This document shows, one piece after another, positions 44,846 through 54,358 of a stretch of DNA of 64,000 bases. Position 1 is the stretch's first letter. The number at the start of each line of letters is the position of its first letter. The notes under the pieces are model-generated. The model was not told the origin of the DNA. It worked only from the letters and a program-made list of their open reading frames with translations, and did not search any database. Position numbers and translations under genes: made by a program. The DNA is taken from assembly GCF_900112425.1 (NCBI RefSeq), contig NZ_FOLP01000002.1, forward strand, positions 186,001-250,000, written 5' to 3'. This stretch comes from Variovorax sp. OK212. GTDB lineage: Bacteria; Pseudomonadota; Gammaproteobacteria; Burkholderiales; Burkholderiaceae_C.

Positions 44846-46850
44846 CCGGGCCCTTGCGGCTTTGCTGCTCTTCGTCGCCGCCTTCTGCGCCGCGGCGCAG
44901 GGCGACGCAACGCTTTGCGCGCACCAGTTCACGCAGGCGCGCGTGCTCACGCAGTTCGGCGTCACGCCGTCGGACGAACCGCCGCGCCGACTGGAGGCTG
45001 CCATGCTCGCCGGTGCCGCAGCGGACAGCGGCAAGGCGAACTGGCAGGAGGTCGCCCTGCCCTACACCTGGCCGCGCGCCGTGTTGCCCGACGCCACGGC
45101 CGGGCGGGCCGCGCGGGCGCCGTGGCAGGTGACGTGGGTCGAGTTCGACCTGCGCGGCCTGAACGGCCTGAGCGGCCTGAGCGGCCTGAGCGCAGCGCAG
45201 GCCGAAGACGCCTACCTCTACCTGCCGCGCTGGCAGACCATCGGCCGCATCGCCGTGTACGCGGACGACCGCCTCATCTACCGCTCGAGCGGCGACGTGG
45301 TGTGGAACAGCTTCAACTTCCCGCTGTGGATGCCGCTGGACGGTGACGGCGCCGCCAGCACGCCGCTGCCGTCGGTGCTGCGCCTGCGCATCGAGAGCCT
45401 CACCAGCGCGGGCGGCGCCCTGTCCAGCGCGTGGGTCGGCCCGCGGCCGGCGCTGGAGCCGCGCTACCAGTGGCGCAGGCTGCTGCAGTCGCGCATCTCC
45501 GAGATCATGAGCTTCGCGGTGATGGGCCTGGGCCTGTTCGCGCTGCTGGTGTGGCTGCTGCGCCGCCGCGAGAGCATCTACCTGCTGTTCGCGGTGTACA
45601 CGCTCTTCATGGCGCTGCGCGGGCTGCACTACTACATGGGCGTCGAGCCGCTGCCCATTCCCTCGGCGTGGTTCGGCTGGATCACAGTGAACTCGGTCAA
45701 CGCGCTGCTCGTGACTTGGTACTTCTTCGTGGCCACGCTGGTGCCGAAGGCGCCGCGCTTCGTGGGGCGCGCGCTGCTGGCGCTGCTGGCGGTGTCGTGG
45801 ATCGTCACCATGCCGGCGCTCGCGGTGTTCCCGCCCTTCGAAGCGATGGCGCCGCTGTCGTACCTGCTGACCATCCTGGCGGGCCTGCCCGCCGTCGTCA
45901 CCATCGCGTGGGTGGCGTGGCGGCAAGGCTCGCGCGAAGGCATCCTCGCCTCGTCGGTCGGGCTGGTCGACCTGCCCGTGGCCATTCACGACTGGCTCAT
46001 GCAGAACTACATGGCCAGCCCCGAGGACGTGTACCTCTGGCCCGTGTCGACCACCGCGCGGCTGGTGATGTTCATCTACATCATCCTGCGGCGCTACGTG
46101 GGCGCGGTGGACGAGGTCGAGCAGGCCAACGTGCGCCTGGCCGAGCGCCTGCGCGAGCGCGAGGACGAGCTGGCCGCCAACTACGCGCAGCTGCGCGAGG
46201 TGCAGCAGCGCGAAACCCTGAGCCGCGAACGCCAGCGGCTCATGCAGGACATTCACGACGGCATGGGCTCGCAGCTGATGAGCGCGCTGAAGGTGGCCGA
46301 GGCCGGCAAGCTCAGCGAGCCGCAGATGGCGATGGTGCTGCGCGAGTGCATCGACGACCTGAAGCTCACCGTCGACTCGCTCGAGCCGGTCGAGGCCGAC
46401 CTGCTGCTGCTGTTGGCCACGCTGCGCTACCGCCTGCTGCCGCGGCTGATCGACGCCAACCTGCGCCTGCGCTGGGAAGTGGCCGACGTGCCGCCGCTGA
46501 TGTGGCTGGACCCGCGCAGCGCGCTGCACATCCTGCGGATCCTGCAGGAGGGCATCTCCAACGTCATGCAGCACGCGGGCGCCACCGAGCTGCGCGTGGC
46601 CACGCGCGAGGAGGCGCTCGGCGTGTCGGTGATCCTGCTGGACAACGGCCGCGGCTTCAGCCCGCGGCCCGAAGGCGCGGCGGGGCGCGGGCTGTCGAAC
46701 ATGGTGCGGCGTGCGCGCGCGGTCGGCGGCGAGGTGACGTGGGAAGCCACGCCAGACGGCACGCAATTCAAGCTGTGGCTGCCGCTGCGCCAGGAGCACA
46801 TGGACGGCCTGGCCGACTCGACCTTGTCGATGCCGGCCACGCTGGCCTGA
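44811..46850 (+). CDS. Membrane sensor histidine kinase, 7TM sensor type
   Basis: This 679-residue kinase has a signal peptide (about 1-29). A periplasmic domain (30-215) with a LNGLSGLSGLS insert is encoded by four 9-base repeats (45156-45191). Seven membrane helices (about 225-440), as in 7TMR-DISM sensors, lead to a coiled coil and DHp helix with H482 (QDIHDGMGSQL). The HATPase has N584 (EGISNVMQHAG) and DNGRGF. The H-box DIHDGMG resembles the NarX/DesK-type two-component kinases, which pair with NarL-type regulators such as the one overlapping its start. Input signal is unknown. Confidence 0.9.
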   Translation: MKPAARACWRPSRALAALLLFVAAFCAAAQGDATLCAHQFTQARVLTQFGVTPSDEPPRRLEAAMLAGAAADSGKANWQEVALPYTWPRAVLPDATAGRAARAPWQVTWVEFDLRGLNGLSGLSGLSAAQAEDAYLYLPRWQTIGRIAVYADDRLIYRSSGDVVWNSFNFPLWMPLDGDGAASTPLPSVLRLRIESLTSAGGALSSAWVGPRPALEPRYQWRRLLQSRISEIMSFAVMGLGLFALLVWLLRRRESIYLLFAVYTLFMALRGLHYYMGVEPLPIPSAWFGWITVNSVNALLVTWYFFVATLVPKAPRFVGRALLALLAVSWIVTMPALAVFPPFEAMAPLSYLLTILAGLPAVVTIAWVAWRQGSREGILASSVGLVDLPVAIHDWLMQNYMASPEDVYLWPVSTTARLVMFIYIILRRYVGAVDEVEQANVRLAERLREREDELAANYAQLREVQQRETLSRERQRLMQDIHDGMGSQLMSALKVAEAGKLSEPQMAMVLRECIDDLKLTVDSLEPVEADLLLLLATLRYRLLPRLIDANLRLRWEVADVPPLMWLDPRSALHILRILQEGISNVMQHAGATELRVATREEALGVSVILLDNGRGFSPRPEGAAGRGLSNMVRRARAVGGEVTWEATPDGTQFKLWLPLRQEHMDGLADSTLSMPATLA

Positions 46851-46866
46851 CGGCGAACTTCGCGCC

Positions 46867-48123
46867 CTATGTGCCTGAAGCGGAAGCAGGAGAGCCAGGC
46901 ACAGGCCTGCGCCGCATCGGCGGCAGCGCGAGATTCGTGAACGCGCGCAGCAGCCACTCGACCGGCCCGTAGGCGAAGCGGCGCATCCACCAGCGGCTGA
47001 GCACCAGCTGGCACGCGAAGATCGCGAAGGCGACGGCCGTGGCCGCGATCGGGCCGACCGTGCCGATCCACCGCAGCCCGTAGGCCAGGAAGATCCACGC
47101 GCACACCAGCGACTGCCCCAGGTAGTTCGACAACGCCATGCGCCCCGCCGGCGCGAGCACGCGTTCGAGCACTCGGCCGCGCGGCGTGAGCATGAACAGC
47201 ACCAGCGCCGAGGCGTACGCGGCCGAAAGAAACGGTGCCGTCAGCAAGGTGGCCGAGAGCCCGTAGAACTCGCGCACCGAGCTCTCCAGGCGAATCGACG
47301 GCCAGGCATACACCGCGGCCCCCGGCAGCCCGACGGCCAGTCCCCAGAACAACAGCCGCCTGAACAACGCGCGGTGCGCGCCCGCGTTCGCGAACAGTCC
47401 GCGCCGCCCGGCGATGAAGCCGGCAAAGAACATCGCGAGCGCCGTCGGCGCCTGCACCAGCCCCGTGATCCACCAGATCTGCAGCAGCTCGCGCACGTGC
47501 TGCGCGATCACCGTGGCAGGTGTGCCGCGGTAGGCCGCGAGCGCGGCAACGGCCTCGGCATAGGCGCCGCGCGTGTCCATCGGAATGCCGGCCTTCACCA
47601 GCAGGTAGCCGATGCCGCCCCACAGCAGCGAGGTCACGAGCACCAGCCCCGTGGCGAAGCGCGCCAGCAACACATCGCTGCGCCGCCGCAGCATCAGCAG
47701 CACCGCGCCGATCACCGCGTAGGTGGTGAGGATGTCGCCGTGGTACAGCAGCACCGCGTGCGCGAGGCCCAGCACCCACAGGCCCAGCAGCCGGCGCGCC
47801 ATGCGCGGCGCAAAGCGCTTGCCGTCGCGCTGCGCCGACTGCATCTGCAGCGTGAAGCTGTAGCCGAAGAGAAACGAGAACAGCAGGTAGAACTTGGTCT
47901 CGAAGAAGAAGGTGCGCACGAACGACGCCGTGCGCTCGGCGAGCGACAGCGCCATCGGGTCGGGCACGCTCGCGCCGTAGTAGGTCGACGAGAAGGTGGC
48001 GATGTTGACCACCAGGATGCCCAGCAGCGCGAAGCCGCGCAATGCGTCGACGAGCGACTGGCGCTGCGCCGCCGCGTCCGCGTCGTGCAGTGCCTGCGCC
48101 GGCTGCGTGGGCGGGGTGCTCAT
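46867..48123 (-). CDS. DUF418-family membrane protein
   Basis: This 418-residue protein has about ten to twelve membrane helices. The opening is RQSLVDALRGFALLGILVVNI, the family marker, followed by FFFETKFYLLFSFLFGYSF, and the DUF418 C-terminal core MALSNYLGQSLVCAWIF is present. Function is unknown; in Bacillus related YeiB-type proteins are uncharacterised. The ATG at 48123 overlaps the stop of the upstream hypothetical gene by 4 bases, so they form a leftward pair. It converges with the sensor kinase gene, 16 bases between stops. Confidence 0.86.
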   Translation of the reverse strand: MSTPPTQPAQALHDADAAAQRQSLVDALRGFALLGILVVNIATFSSTYYGASVPDPMALSLAERTASFVRTFFFETKFYLLFSFLFGYSFTLQMQSAQRDGKRFAPRMARRLLGLWVLGLAHAVLLYHGDILTTYAVIGAVLLMLRRRSDVLLARFATGLVLVTSLLWGGIGYLLVKAGIPMDTRGAYAEAVAALAAYRGTPATVIAQHVRELLQIWWITGLVQAPTALAMFFAGFIAGRRGLFANAGAHRALFRRLLFWGLAVGLPGAAVYAWPSIRLESSVREFYGLSATLLTAPFLSAAYASALVLFMLTPRGRVLERVLAPAGRMALSNYLGQSLVCAWIFLAYGLRWIGTVGPIAATAVAFAIFACQLVLSRWWMRRFAYGPVEWLLRAFTNLALPPMRRRPVPGSPASASGT

Positions 48124-48656
48124 CCGCCGGCCAGCAGCGCGTCGATGTGCGCCCGCGCGCCCTCGTCGTCCAGCGCCTCGCGCGGGTTGATGCGCATGTC
48201 GAACGCCTGCAGGCACCGGTCGAGCTCGCCCAGCGCCGCCTCGTCGTCCTTCACGCAGAGGATGTAGGCGTTCTCGAAGGGCAGCAGGTCGACCAGCCGC
48301 AGGCCATGGGGCTTCAGCGCCGAGTTGATGTGCTCCAGGAATGGCAGTTCGTACTGCAGCATGGAGGGGTCGATGCTGGCCTGCGACCAGTCGACGTCCT
48401 GCATGAGGTCGATCACGAAGTTCACGTTGCAGGCCGACAGGTCCAGCCCGGCGAGCGGGCGCAACGCGGGCACGCCGCCGAAGTATTCCTTCCACTCCTC
48501 GTAGACGACCAGGCCCTGCTGTCCGAGCTGGTCCGCGAGCCAGTGCAGCACGTCGAGTTGCGCGCTGCCCGGCGGGCGTTGCGCGCGCAGCGGCTGCGGG
48601 TCGAGCAGGGGAACGCAGTGCGCCAGCGCGTCGATGAGGTTGTCGATTTCTTGCAT
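48120..48656 (-). CDS. Hypothetical protein coupled to the DUF418 gene
   Basis: This 178-residue soluble acidic protein is read from the ATG at 48656. Helix-rich segments surround a conserved-looking EEWKEYFGGVPALRPL, and a later ENAYILCVKDDEAAL strand-turn precedes a C-terminal helical end. No catalytic residues or signal peptide are visible. It overlaps the DUF418 start by 4 bases. It diverges from the membrane-protein gene at 48825, sharing a 168-base promoter region. I do not recognise the family. Confidence 0.7.
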   Translation of the reverse strand: MQEIDNLIDALAHCVPLLDPQPLRAQRPPGSAQLDVLHWLADQLGQQGLVVYEEWKEYFGGVPALRPLAGLDLSACNVNFVIDLMQDVDWSQASIDPSMLQYELPFLEHINSALKPHGLRLVDLLPFENAYILCVKDDEAALGELDRCLQAFDMRINPREALDDEGARAHIDALLAGG

Positions 48657-48824
48657 GTGTGGTGTGAACGATGAGCGCGGCTCGCGCGAGGGTGGACCGC
48701 GAACTCTAATCGCACGCGCGACGCGCGCACCGCCAAAGACCGTGGCCGGTTCAGCACGCGCCGATCGCCGATACTCCTGCCCTTTTTGAAAAATCGCCGC
48801 ACCGACGGCAAGAGGGAGAAGCAC

Positions 48825-49595
48825 ATGATTTTTGTCTGGTCTGGCCTGGGGTTCCTGGTGATACCCATCGTATTCGTCACCTCCATGGCGGTCACGCTGG
48901 TGCTGGAGAAACTGCTGGGCGTCATCGGCCACGGCGAGTGGCTGACGACGGCCATCGGGCTCGGCATTCTGGCCGGCGCCGCGGCCAACTGGTTCATCGG
49001 CAAGAAGCTCAACAGCACGCCGCCGCGCGAGCTGATCGATGCCAAAACCAATGAGACGGTGCTGCTCTACAAGCGGCACAAGTTCTTCTGGATTCCGATG
49101 CAGTACTGGTCGTTTCCGGTGGTGGCCGTCTCGCTGATCGTGCTGTTCTCGCAGTCGGGCCATGCGGCGCCGCCGGCCCGCGGCAACAGCCTGCCGCCCC
49201 TGCAGGCACTCGTCGAATGCAAGGGTGCGGCCAGCGGCATCGCAGCCTATGCCGACAAGCTCGAGGAAGGCACGCTCGCCGGCTGGGCGAAGAACCCGGA
49301 GCTCAGCACCTTCATGTCGGACGTGTGGCGCATGCCCAAGCCCATGACCGTCACCGTGGCCGGCCTGCAGACACAGGACGTGCGCTTCGGCAGCTACGAG
49401 CTCGGCAACTACGCGGTGCACGCCGTGACCGATGCCACCGACCTCGACGCCGTTGCGCGCCAACTGGGCCTGCGCGGCGTCGACGGCCGCGGCTTGGCGC
49501 GCGAAGCCGGCAAGGGTGCGTGGATCGTGGCGCGCCAGTTCAAGGGGCGTGTCGAAGTGGGTTGCGAGTACCCGAACCCGCGCATCGCGGGCTGA
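48825..49595 (+). CDS. Hypothetical membrane protein
   Basis: This 256-residue protein starts at the ATG at 48825, with AGAGGGAG upstream. There are three hydrophobic helices (about residues 2-26, 40-58 and 88-108) and a loop with KKLNSTPPRELIDAKT between the second and third. A periplasmic or cytoplasmic C-terminal domain has VECKGAASGIAAYADKLEEG and a single later cysteine. No family is recognised. It converges with a LysR gene through a spacer made almost wholly of 10-base repeats. Confidence 0.75.
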   Translation: MIFVWSGLGFLVIPIVFVTSMAVTLVLEKLLGVIGHGEWLTTAIGLGILAGAAANWFIGKKLNSTPPRELIDAKTNETVLLYKRHKFFWIPMQYWSFPVVAVSLIVLFSQSGHAAPPARGNSLPPLQALVECKGAASGIAAYADKLEEGTLAGWAKNPELSTFMSDVWRMPKPMTVTVAGLQTQDVRFGSYELGNYAVHAVTDATDLDAVARQLGLRGVDGRGLAREAGKGAWIVARQFKGRVEVGCEYPNPRIAG

Positions 49596-49608
49596 GCACG
49601 CGGCGCAC

Positions 49609-49668
49609 ATCTCAGGTGATCTCAGGCGATCTCAGGTCACCTCAGGTGATCTCAGGTCGCATCAGCTC
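49609..49668. repeat. Six-unit 10-base tandem repeat
   Basis: Imperfect units of the form ATCTCAGGTG (ATCTCAGGCG, ATCTCAGGTC, ACCTCAGGTG, ATCTCAGGTC and a degenerate last unit) fill the 76-base spacer between two convergent genes. The period is close to one helical turn. There is no palindromic core and no U-run, so it is not a typical terminator. Confidence 0.9.
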
Positions 49669-49671
49669 CCG

Positions 49672-50610
49672 TCAGGTCTTTCGGGCGCCGACGATCGCGC
49701 GGATTTCCTCGATCAGCAAGCGCGCGCCCTCGGCGATCTCCCCGGCCCCGCTGTTGCGCCGCACGGTGAGCCCCACCGGCCCTTCGGTGCTCGCGGTGTC
49801 CAGCGCCACGCGCTTCAACTCGCCGCGCGCGAGCAGCCCTTCCACCGCGCCCTGCGGTGCGAACCACACGGCCTCCGAACGCTGCAGCAAGCCGAGCGCG
49901 AAGCTCGTGTCGGTCGCTTCCACCAGCTGGTTGGGCAATGCGAAGCCTTGCGCGATGAGGAAGGCGTCGGCCGTGTGCCGTATCAGCGTGCCCGACACCG
50001 GCAGCACCAGCGGGTAGGCCGCCAGCGCGTCCAGCGTCGGCTTGCGCCGCGCCGCCAGCGGATGGCCGGGCCGCACCACCAGCCGCAGCGGCTCGCTGTA
50101 CAGGTGCTCGAACGCCAGGTCGGCCATGGCCGAGGCCTGCGCGAGGCGGCCCAGCACCAGGTCGATCTCGCCCTGGCGCAGCTGCGTCATCAGCTGCGCG
50201 TTGGTGCCGCTCACCACGCGCACGCGCAGCGACGGGTGCGCCGCGTGCAGCCGGGCCACGGCCTCGGGCAGCAGCTCGCCCGCCATGTTGGGCAGCGCGC
50301 CGACCACCACGCGCAGCTGGTCGGCGTCGGGCTGGTCCATGGCCAGGCCCATGCCTTCGCGCAGGCCGCGCAGCGCCGAGACGGCGTGGCGCACCAGCAC
50401 CTCGGCCGCGGGCGTCAGCTCGACCCCCCGGCGGCGGCGCAGCAGCAGCTGGCGGCCGACGATTTCTTCGAGCTCCGCGATGGTCTTGGACACGGCCGGC
50501 TGCGTGAGCGACAGCGCGCGCCCCGCGCGCACCAGGTTGCGCTCCTGCGCCACCATCACCAGGCACTGCAGGTGGCGCAGCTTCAGGCGCGCAAAGTTCA
50601 TGGCTGACAT
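49672..50610 (-). CDS. LysR-type regulator of the PcaQ/GbpR-like group
   Basis: This 312-residue LTTR has a helix-turn-helix at about residues 12-65 (LRHLQCLVMVAQERNLVRAGRALSLTQPAVSKTI) and a substrate-binding fold with VVVGALPNMAGELLPEAVARL. This wording is typical of regulators of aromatic-acid or galactose pathways such as PcaQ and GbpR. It diverges from two tandem Bug receptor genes and a sulfatase, which it probably controls. The intervening 153 bases contain CCATGC-N12-GCATGG (near 50714) but no perfect LTTR dyad that I could see. Confidence 0.9.
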   Translation of the reverse strand: MSAMNFARLKLRHLQCLVMVAQERNLVRAGRALSLTQPAVSKTIAELEEIVGRQLLLRRRRGVELTPAAEVLVRHAVSALRGLREGMGLAMDQPDADQLRVVVGALPNMAGELLPEAVARLHAAHPSLRVRVVSGTNAQLMTQLRQGEIDLVLGRLAQASAMADLAFEHLYSEPLRLVVRPGHPLAARRKPTLDALAAYPLVLPVSGTLIRHTADAFLIAQGFALPNQLVEATDTSFALGLLQRSEAVWFAPQGAVEGLLARGELKRVALDTASTEGPVGLTVRRNSGAGEIAEGARLLIEEIRAIVGARKT

Positions 50611-50763
50611 GGCGGTTCCATCTGGAGAGGCATCGTTGAAATATAACGAGAGGGAATACCTGGCGGAAGAGCTTTCAGTTGTGCCCGCCCGGCCACCCTT
50701 CTAGAGTTGCCTTCCATGCTGCCCCGTACCGGCATGGCAGCACCGAACCACAAAGAGAGACAC

Positions 50764-51789
50764 ATGACCACCGGCCACCTGATGACCACCTTCGGCGGCG
50801 CCCGCCGCCGCCTCGCCCTTGCCGCCGTTGCCACCGCAGCGGCCTGCGCTGCGCTGTCGCTGGCCGCGCCGGCCGCGGCGGCGGACGCCCCTTCCCCCGC
50901 CTACCCGGCCAAGGCCGTGAAGTTCCTCACCAACTTCCCCGCCGGCGGCCCCATCGACATCCTGGGCCGCGCGCTGGCCGACGCGCTGCAGAAAGACCTG
51001 AAGCAGCCCTTCATCGTCGACAACCGCCCCGGCGCGGGCGGCAACATCGGCGCCGACCTGGTGGCCAAGAGCCCGGCCGACGGCTACACCGTGCTGCTGG
51101 GCATCGACAGCACCTTCACCATCAACCCGCACCTGTACCCGTCGATGCCCTTCGCGGCCAAGGACCTGAAGCCGCTGATGGTGTTCAGCTCGTCGGGCCT
51201 GAGCTTCGGCGTGGCCTCCGGCGTGAAGGCCAGGACGCTGCCGGAGTTCATTGCGCAGGCCAAGGCCGAGCCCGCCACCTTCAGCTCGGCCGGCAACGGC
51301 AGCCCGGGCCACATTGCCGCCGAGATCTTCGCGAGCGACACCGGCGCCAGGATCACGCACGTGCCCTACAAGGGCAACGCGCCGGCCGTGCTGGCGCTCA
51401 TGGGCAACGAGGTGCAGGCCGGCATCCTGGCCACGCCGGGGCTGCTGCCGCAGGTGCAGTCGGGCAAGCTGCGCGCGCTGGCCGTCACCGGCAAGCAGCG
51501 CTCGCCGCTGCTGCCCGAGGTGCCCACCGTGGGCGAACTCGGCCTGAAGGGCCTGGAGTTCGAGGTGCTCTACGTGGCCATGGTGCCCGCCGCCACGCCC
51601 GAGCCGGTGATGCAGACGCTGCGCCAGTCGCTGCACAAGGCCATGGCCCTGCCCGAGATCAAGACACGCCTGGCCTCGCTGGACATGGTGCCCCTGGCCG
51701 AGACAGGCGCCGCCGCCAGCGAGCACCTGGCCGGCAACCTCGCGCGCTACGGCCGCATCGTGAAAGCAACAGGCATGAAGGTCGATTGA
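50764..51789 (+). CDS. Bug/TctC-family solute receptor (upstream of pair)
   Basis: This 341-residue secreted receptor has its start at the ATG at 50764, with AGAGAG about ten bases upstream. The signal peptide runs to about residue 40 (LSLAAPAAAA). The lobes carry NFPAGGPIDILGR, FIVDNRPGAGGNIGADLVAKSPADGYT and THVPYKGNAPAVLALMGNEV. It binds a small organic acid or related molecule in the periplasm for delivery to a TctAB-type permease, which is not encoded here. It is followed after 144 bases by a second, diverged Bug gene and then a sulfatase. Confidence 0.9.
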   Translation: MTTGHLMTTFGGARRRLALAAVATAAACAALSLAAPAAAADAPSPAYPAKAVKFLTNFPAGGPIDILGRALADALQKDLKQPFIVDNRPGAGGNIGADLVAKSPADGYTVLLGIDSTFTINPHLYPSMPFAAKDLKPLMVFSSSGLSFGVASGVKARTLPEFIAQAKAEPATFSSAGNGSPGHIAAEIFASDTGARITHVPYKGNAPAVLALMGNEVQAGILATPGLLPQVQSGKLRALAVTGKQRSPLLPEVPTVGELGLKGLEFEVLYVAMVPAATPEPVMQTLRQSLHKAMALPEIKTRLASLDMVPLAETGAAASEHLAGNLARYGRIVKATGMKVD

Positions 51790-51933
51790 GCCGCACGTAA
51801 CGCCTTCGGGTTAACCCCGGCGATGGTTGATTTGATCAATCGAATGCCGGGTCTACAGAATCGTCGGCAACCGCGAACCTCGCGGCCACACTCACAGGCC
51901 AACACCCTGAACGACGACAAGGAACCGACCATC

Positions 51934-52920
51934 ATGCTGCCGACCCGCCCCCTCTCCCGCCGCCTTGTTGGTTTGCTGGCCATTGCCGGCGCCGTGGCCT
52001 GCCTGGCCACCAACGCCGCCGCGCAGGCCAAGCTCGACAGCCCCCTGCACCTGGTGGTGGGCTACGCACCCGGCGGCGCCACCGACCGCGTGGCGCGCAT
52101 CGTGGGCGACAAGCTCGGCGCCAAGCTGGGCGTGGCCGTGGTGGTCGACAACAAGCCCGGCGCGGGCGGCCGGCTGGCCGCGCAGCAGGTGAAGATCACG
52201 CCCGCCAACCAGAACGTGCTGATGCTCGCCAACCCCGCCGTGATGGTGGTGGCGCCCCTGGTCTTCAAGGACAACAACTACGACGCCGAGCGCGACTTCG
52301 TGCCCGTGTCGCACGTGAACGACTACAACTTCGCGCTGTCGGTCTCGCCCACGCTGCCCGTGCGCGAACTGAGCCACCTGCTCGCCTGGATGCGCGCCAA
52401 CCCCACGCAGGCCAACGTGGGCGTGCCCGCCACCGGCAGCCTGCCGCACTTCTTCGGCCTGATGATGGGCGAGAAGGCCAAGGTGCAGACCCAGGTCATC
52501 GGCTACCGCGGCTCCGCGCCGCTGCTGAACGACCTGATCGGCGGGCAGGTGCCCATTGCCGTGGACACCGAAGACGTGGTGCTGCCGCAGCACGCCGCGG
52601 GCAAGCTGCGCGTGCTGGCGCTGTCGGGCGCCAAGCGCTCGCCTTTCGCACCCGACATTCCCACCTTCAAGGAAGCCGGGCTCGACCTGTCCGCCACCGG
52701 CTGGAACACCTTCTTCGCGCCCAACAGCATGCCCAAGGCCAAGGTCGAGCAGCTGGCCACGGCCATCCGCGAAGTCATGCAGGACCCCGACACCCAGCGC
52801 AAGTTCAAGGACTCGGGCATGACCCCCGTGGTGAGCACGCCCGCGCAGACCGCCGCCATGCTGAAGGCCTACCGCGCGCAGTGGGCGCCGGTGGTGCAGA
52901 AGTCGGGCTACCAGCCCTGA
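51934..52920 (+). CDS. Bug/TctC-family solute receptor (second of pair)
   Basis: This 328-residue receptor has a signal peptide (1-30, TNAAAQA) and lobes with VVGYAPGGATDRVAR and VVVDNKPGAGGRLAAQQVKI. Its ligand-binding wording (NVNDYNFALSVSP-like residues and VIGYRGSAPLLNDLIGG) differs from the first receptor, suggesting another ligand or a subunit of a heterologous pair. The preceding spacer has a TTGATCAA palindrome near 51833. The gene ends 46 bases before the sulfatase ATG, which supports a common transcript with a sulfated or organic substrate. Confidence 0.9.
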   Translation: MLPTRPLSRRLVGLLAIAGAVACLATNAAAQAKLDSPLHLVVGYAPGGATDRVARIVGDKLGAKLGVAVVVDNKPGAGGRLAAQQVKITPANQNVLMLANPAVMVVAPLVFKDNNYDAERDFVPVSHVNDYNFALSVSPTLPVRELSHLLAWMRANPTQANVGVPATGSLPHFFGLMMGEKAKVQTQVIGYRGSAPLLNDLIGGQVPIAVDTEDVVLPQHAAGKLRVLALSGAKRSPFAPDIPTFKEAGLDLSATGWNTFFAPNSMPKAKVEQLATAIREVMQDPDTQRKFKDSGMTPVVSTPAQTAAMLKAYRAQWAPVVQKSGYQP

Positions 52921-52966
52921 TCGAGCCGATCGCCTAACAACAACCAGACCAGACCAGTCCAGAGAC

Positions 52967-54304
52967 ATGACCAGACCCAACATCATCTTCATCGTGGCCG
53001 ACGACCTCGGCTATGCCGACCTGGGCTGCTACGGCGGCCGCGACGCCGCGTTCGGCCCCGTGTCGCCGGTGCTCGATGGGCTGGCGGCCAACGGGCTGAA
53101 GCTCACGCAGGGCTACGCCAACTCGCCCGTGTGCTCGCCCACGCGCTTCGGCATGATCACCGCGCGCTACCAGTACCGCCTGCGCGGCGCGGCCGAGGAG
53201 CCCATCAACAGCAAGAGCCGCGGCAGCACCACGCTCGGCCTGCCGACCGACCACCCCACCCTGCCGTCGCTGCTGAAGGCCGGCGGCTACCAGACCGCGC
53301 TCATCGGGAAGTGGCACCTGGGCTACCCGCCCACCTTCGGGCCGCTGCGCTCGGGCTACGACGAGTTCTTCGGGCCCATGTCGGGCGGTGTCGACTACTT
53401 CACCCACTGCGACTCCACCGGCCGCCACGACCTGTGGTTCGGCGAGGAAGACAAGCAGGAAGAGGGCTACCTCACCGACATCCTGTCGAAGCGCGCGGTG
53501 GACTATGTCGATCGCATGGCCGCGCTGCAAAAGACCGATGACGGCAAGGACGCGCCCTTCTTCCTGAGCCTGCACTACACCGCCCCGCACTGGCCGTGGG
53601 AAACCCGCGACGACGCCGAGAAGGCGCCGCTGGTGAAAGACAACCTGTTCGACCTGGCCGGCGGCAACATCCACGTGTACCGCCGCATGATCCATCACAT
53701 GGACGAAGGCATCGGCTGGATCATGGCCGCGCTGCACAAGCACGGCATGGCCGACAACACGCTGGTGGTGTTCACCAGCGACAACGGCGGCGAGCGCTTC
53801 TCCGACAACTGGCCGCTGGTGGGCGGCAAGATGGACCTGACCGAAGGCGGCATCCGCGTGCCATGGATCGCGCACTGGCCCGCCGTGATCGGCAAGGGCG
53901 GCGAGAGCACCCAGCTGTGCATGACCATGGACTGGTCCGCCACCATGCTCGACGCGGCCGGTGTTGCAGCCGACCCGGCCTACCCGCTGGACGGCGTGTC
54001 GCTCATGCCGGTGCTGAAGGACGCGAAGCAGAGCTTTCGCCGGCCGCTGCACTGGCGCATGAACCACCGCGGCCAGGAAGCCCTGCGCGATGGCGACTGG
54101 AAGTACCTGAAGGTCGACGACAACGAGTACCTGTTCAACATTCCGGCCGACGAGCGCGAGCGGGCGAACCTGGCGAAGAAGGAGCCGGAACGGCTGGCCG
54201 CGATGCGCGCGGATTGGGCGCAGTGGAATGCGACGATGCCGGCGATTCCGGAGGATGCGACGGTGAGCCTGGGGTATTCGGTGAAGGATATGCCGCAGCG
54301 CTGA
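52967..54304 (+). CDS. Formylglycine-dependent sulfatase (arylsulfatase type)
   Basis: This 445-residue sulfatase has the two Asp metal ligands at the start (IVADDLGYADLGCYGG, D12/D13) and the CSPTR motif (C56-R60), which formylglycine-generating enzyme modifies. GKWHLG, near residue 112, and DNGGE are also present. It removes sulfate from an ester. No signal peptide precedes the metal motif, so it is predicted cytoplasmic, and its substrate must be imported; the two Bug receptors upstream are candidates. No maturation enzyme gene is in the window. Confidence 0.91.
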   Translation: MTRPNIIFIVADDLGYADLGCYGGRDAAFGPVSPVLDGLAANGLKLTQGYANSPVCSPTRFGMITARYQYRLRGAAEEPINSKSRGSTTLGLPTDHPTLPSLLKAGGYQTALIGKWHLGYPPTFGPLRSGYDEFFGPMSGGVDYFTHCDSTGRHDLWFGEEDKQEEGYLTDILSKRAVDYVDRMAALQKTDDGKDAPFFLSLHYTAPHWPWETRDDAEKAPLVKDNLFDLAGGNIHVYRRMIHHMDEGIGWIMAALHKHGMADNTLVVFTSDNGGERFSDNWPLVGGKMDLTEGGIRVPWIAHWPAVIGKGGESTQLCMTMDWSATMLDAAGVAADPAYPLDGVSLMPVLKDAKQSFRRPLHWRMNHRGQEALRDGDWKYLKVDDNEYLFNIPADERERANLAKKEPERLAAMRADWAQWNATMPAIPEDATVSLGYSVKDMPQR

Positions 54305-54358
54305 GCTGCCACGTTTGTTCCTGACGCCGGCACCGACTCGGGGCCGGCCACACACCGG

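Noticed and set aside
49609..49668. Possible CRISPR-like repeat array
   Set aside because: Units are 10 bases with no spacers and no cas genes nearby; it is a simple tandem repeat.
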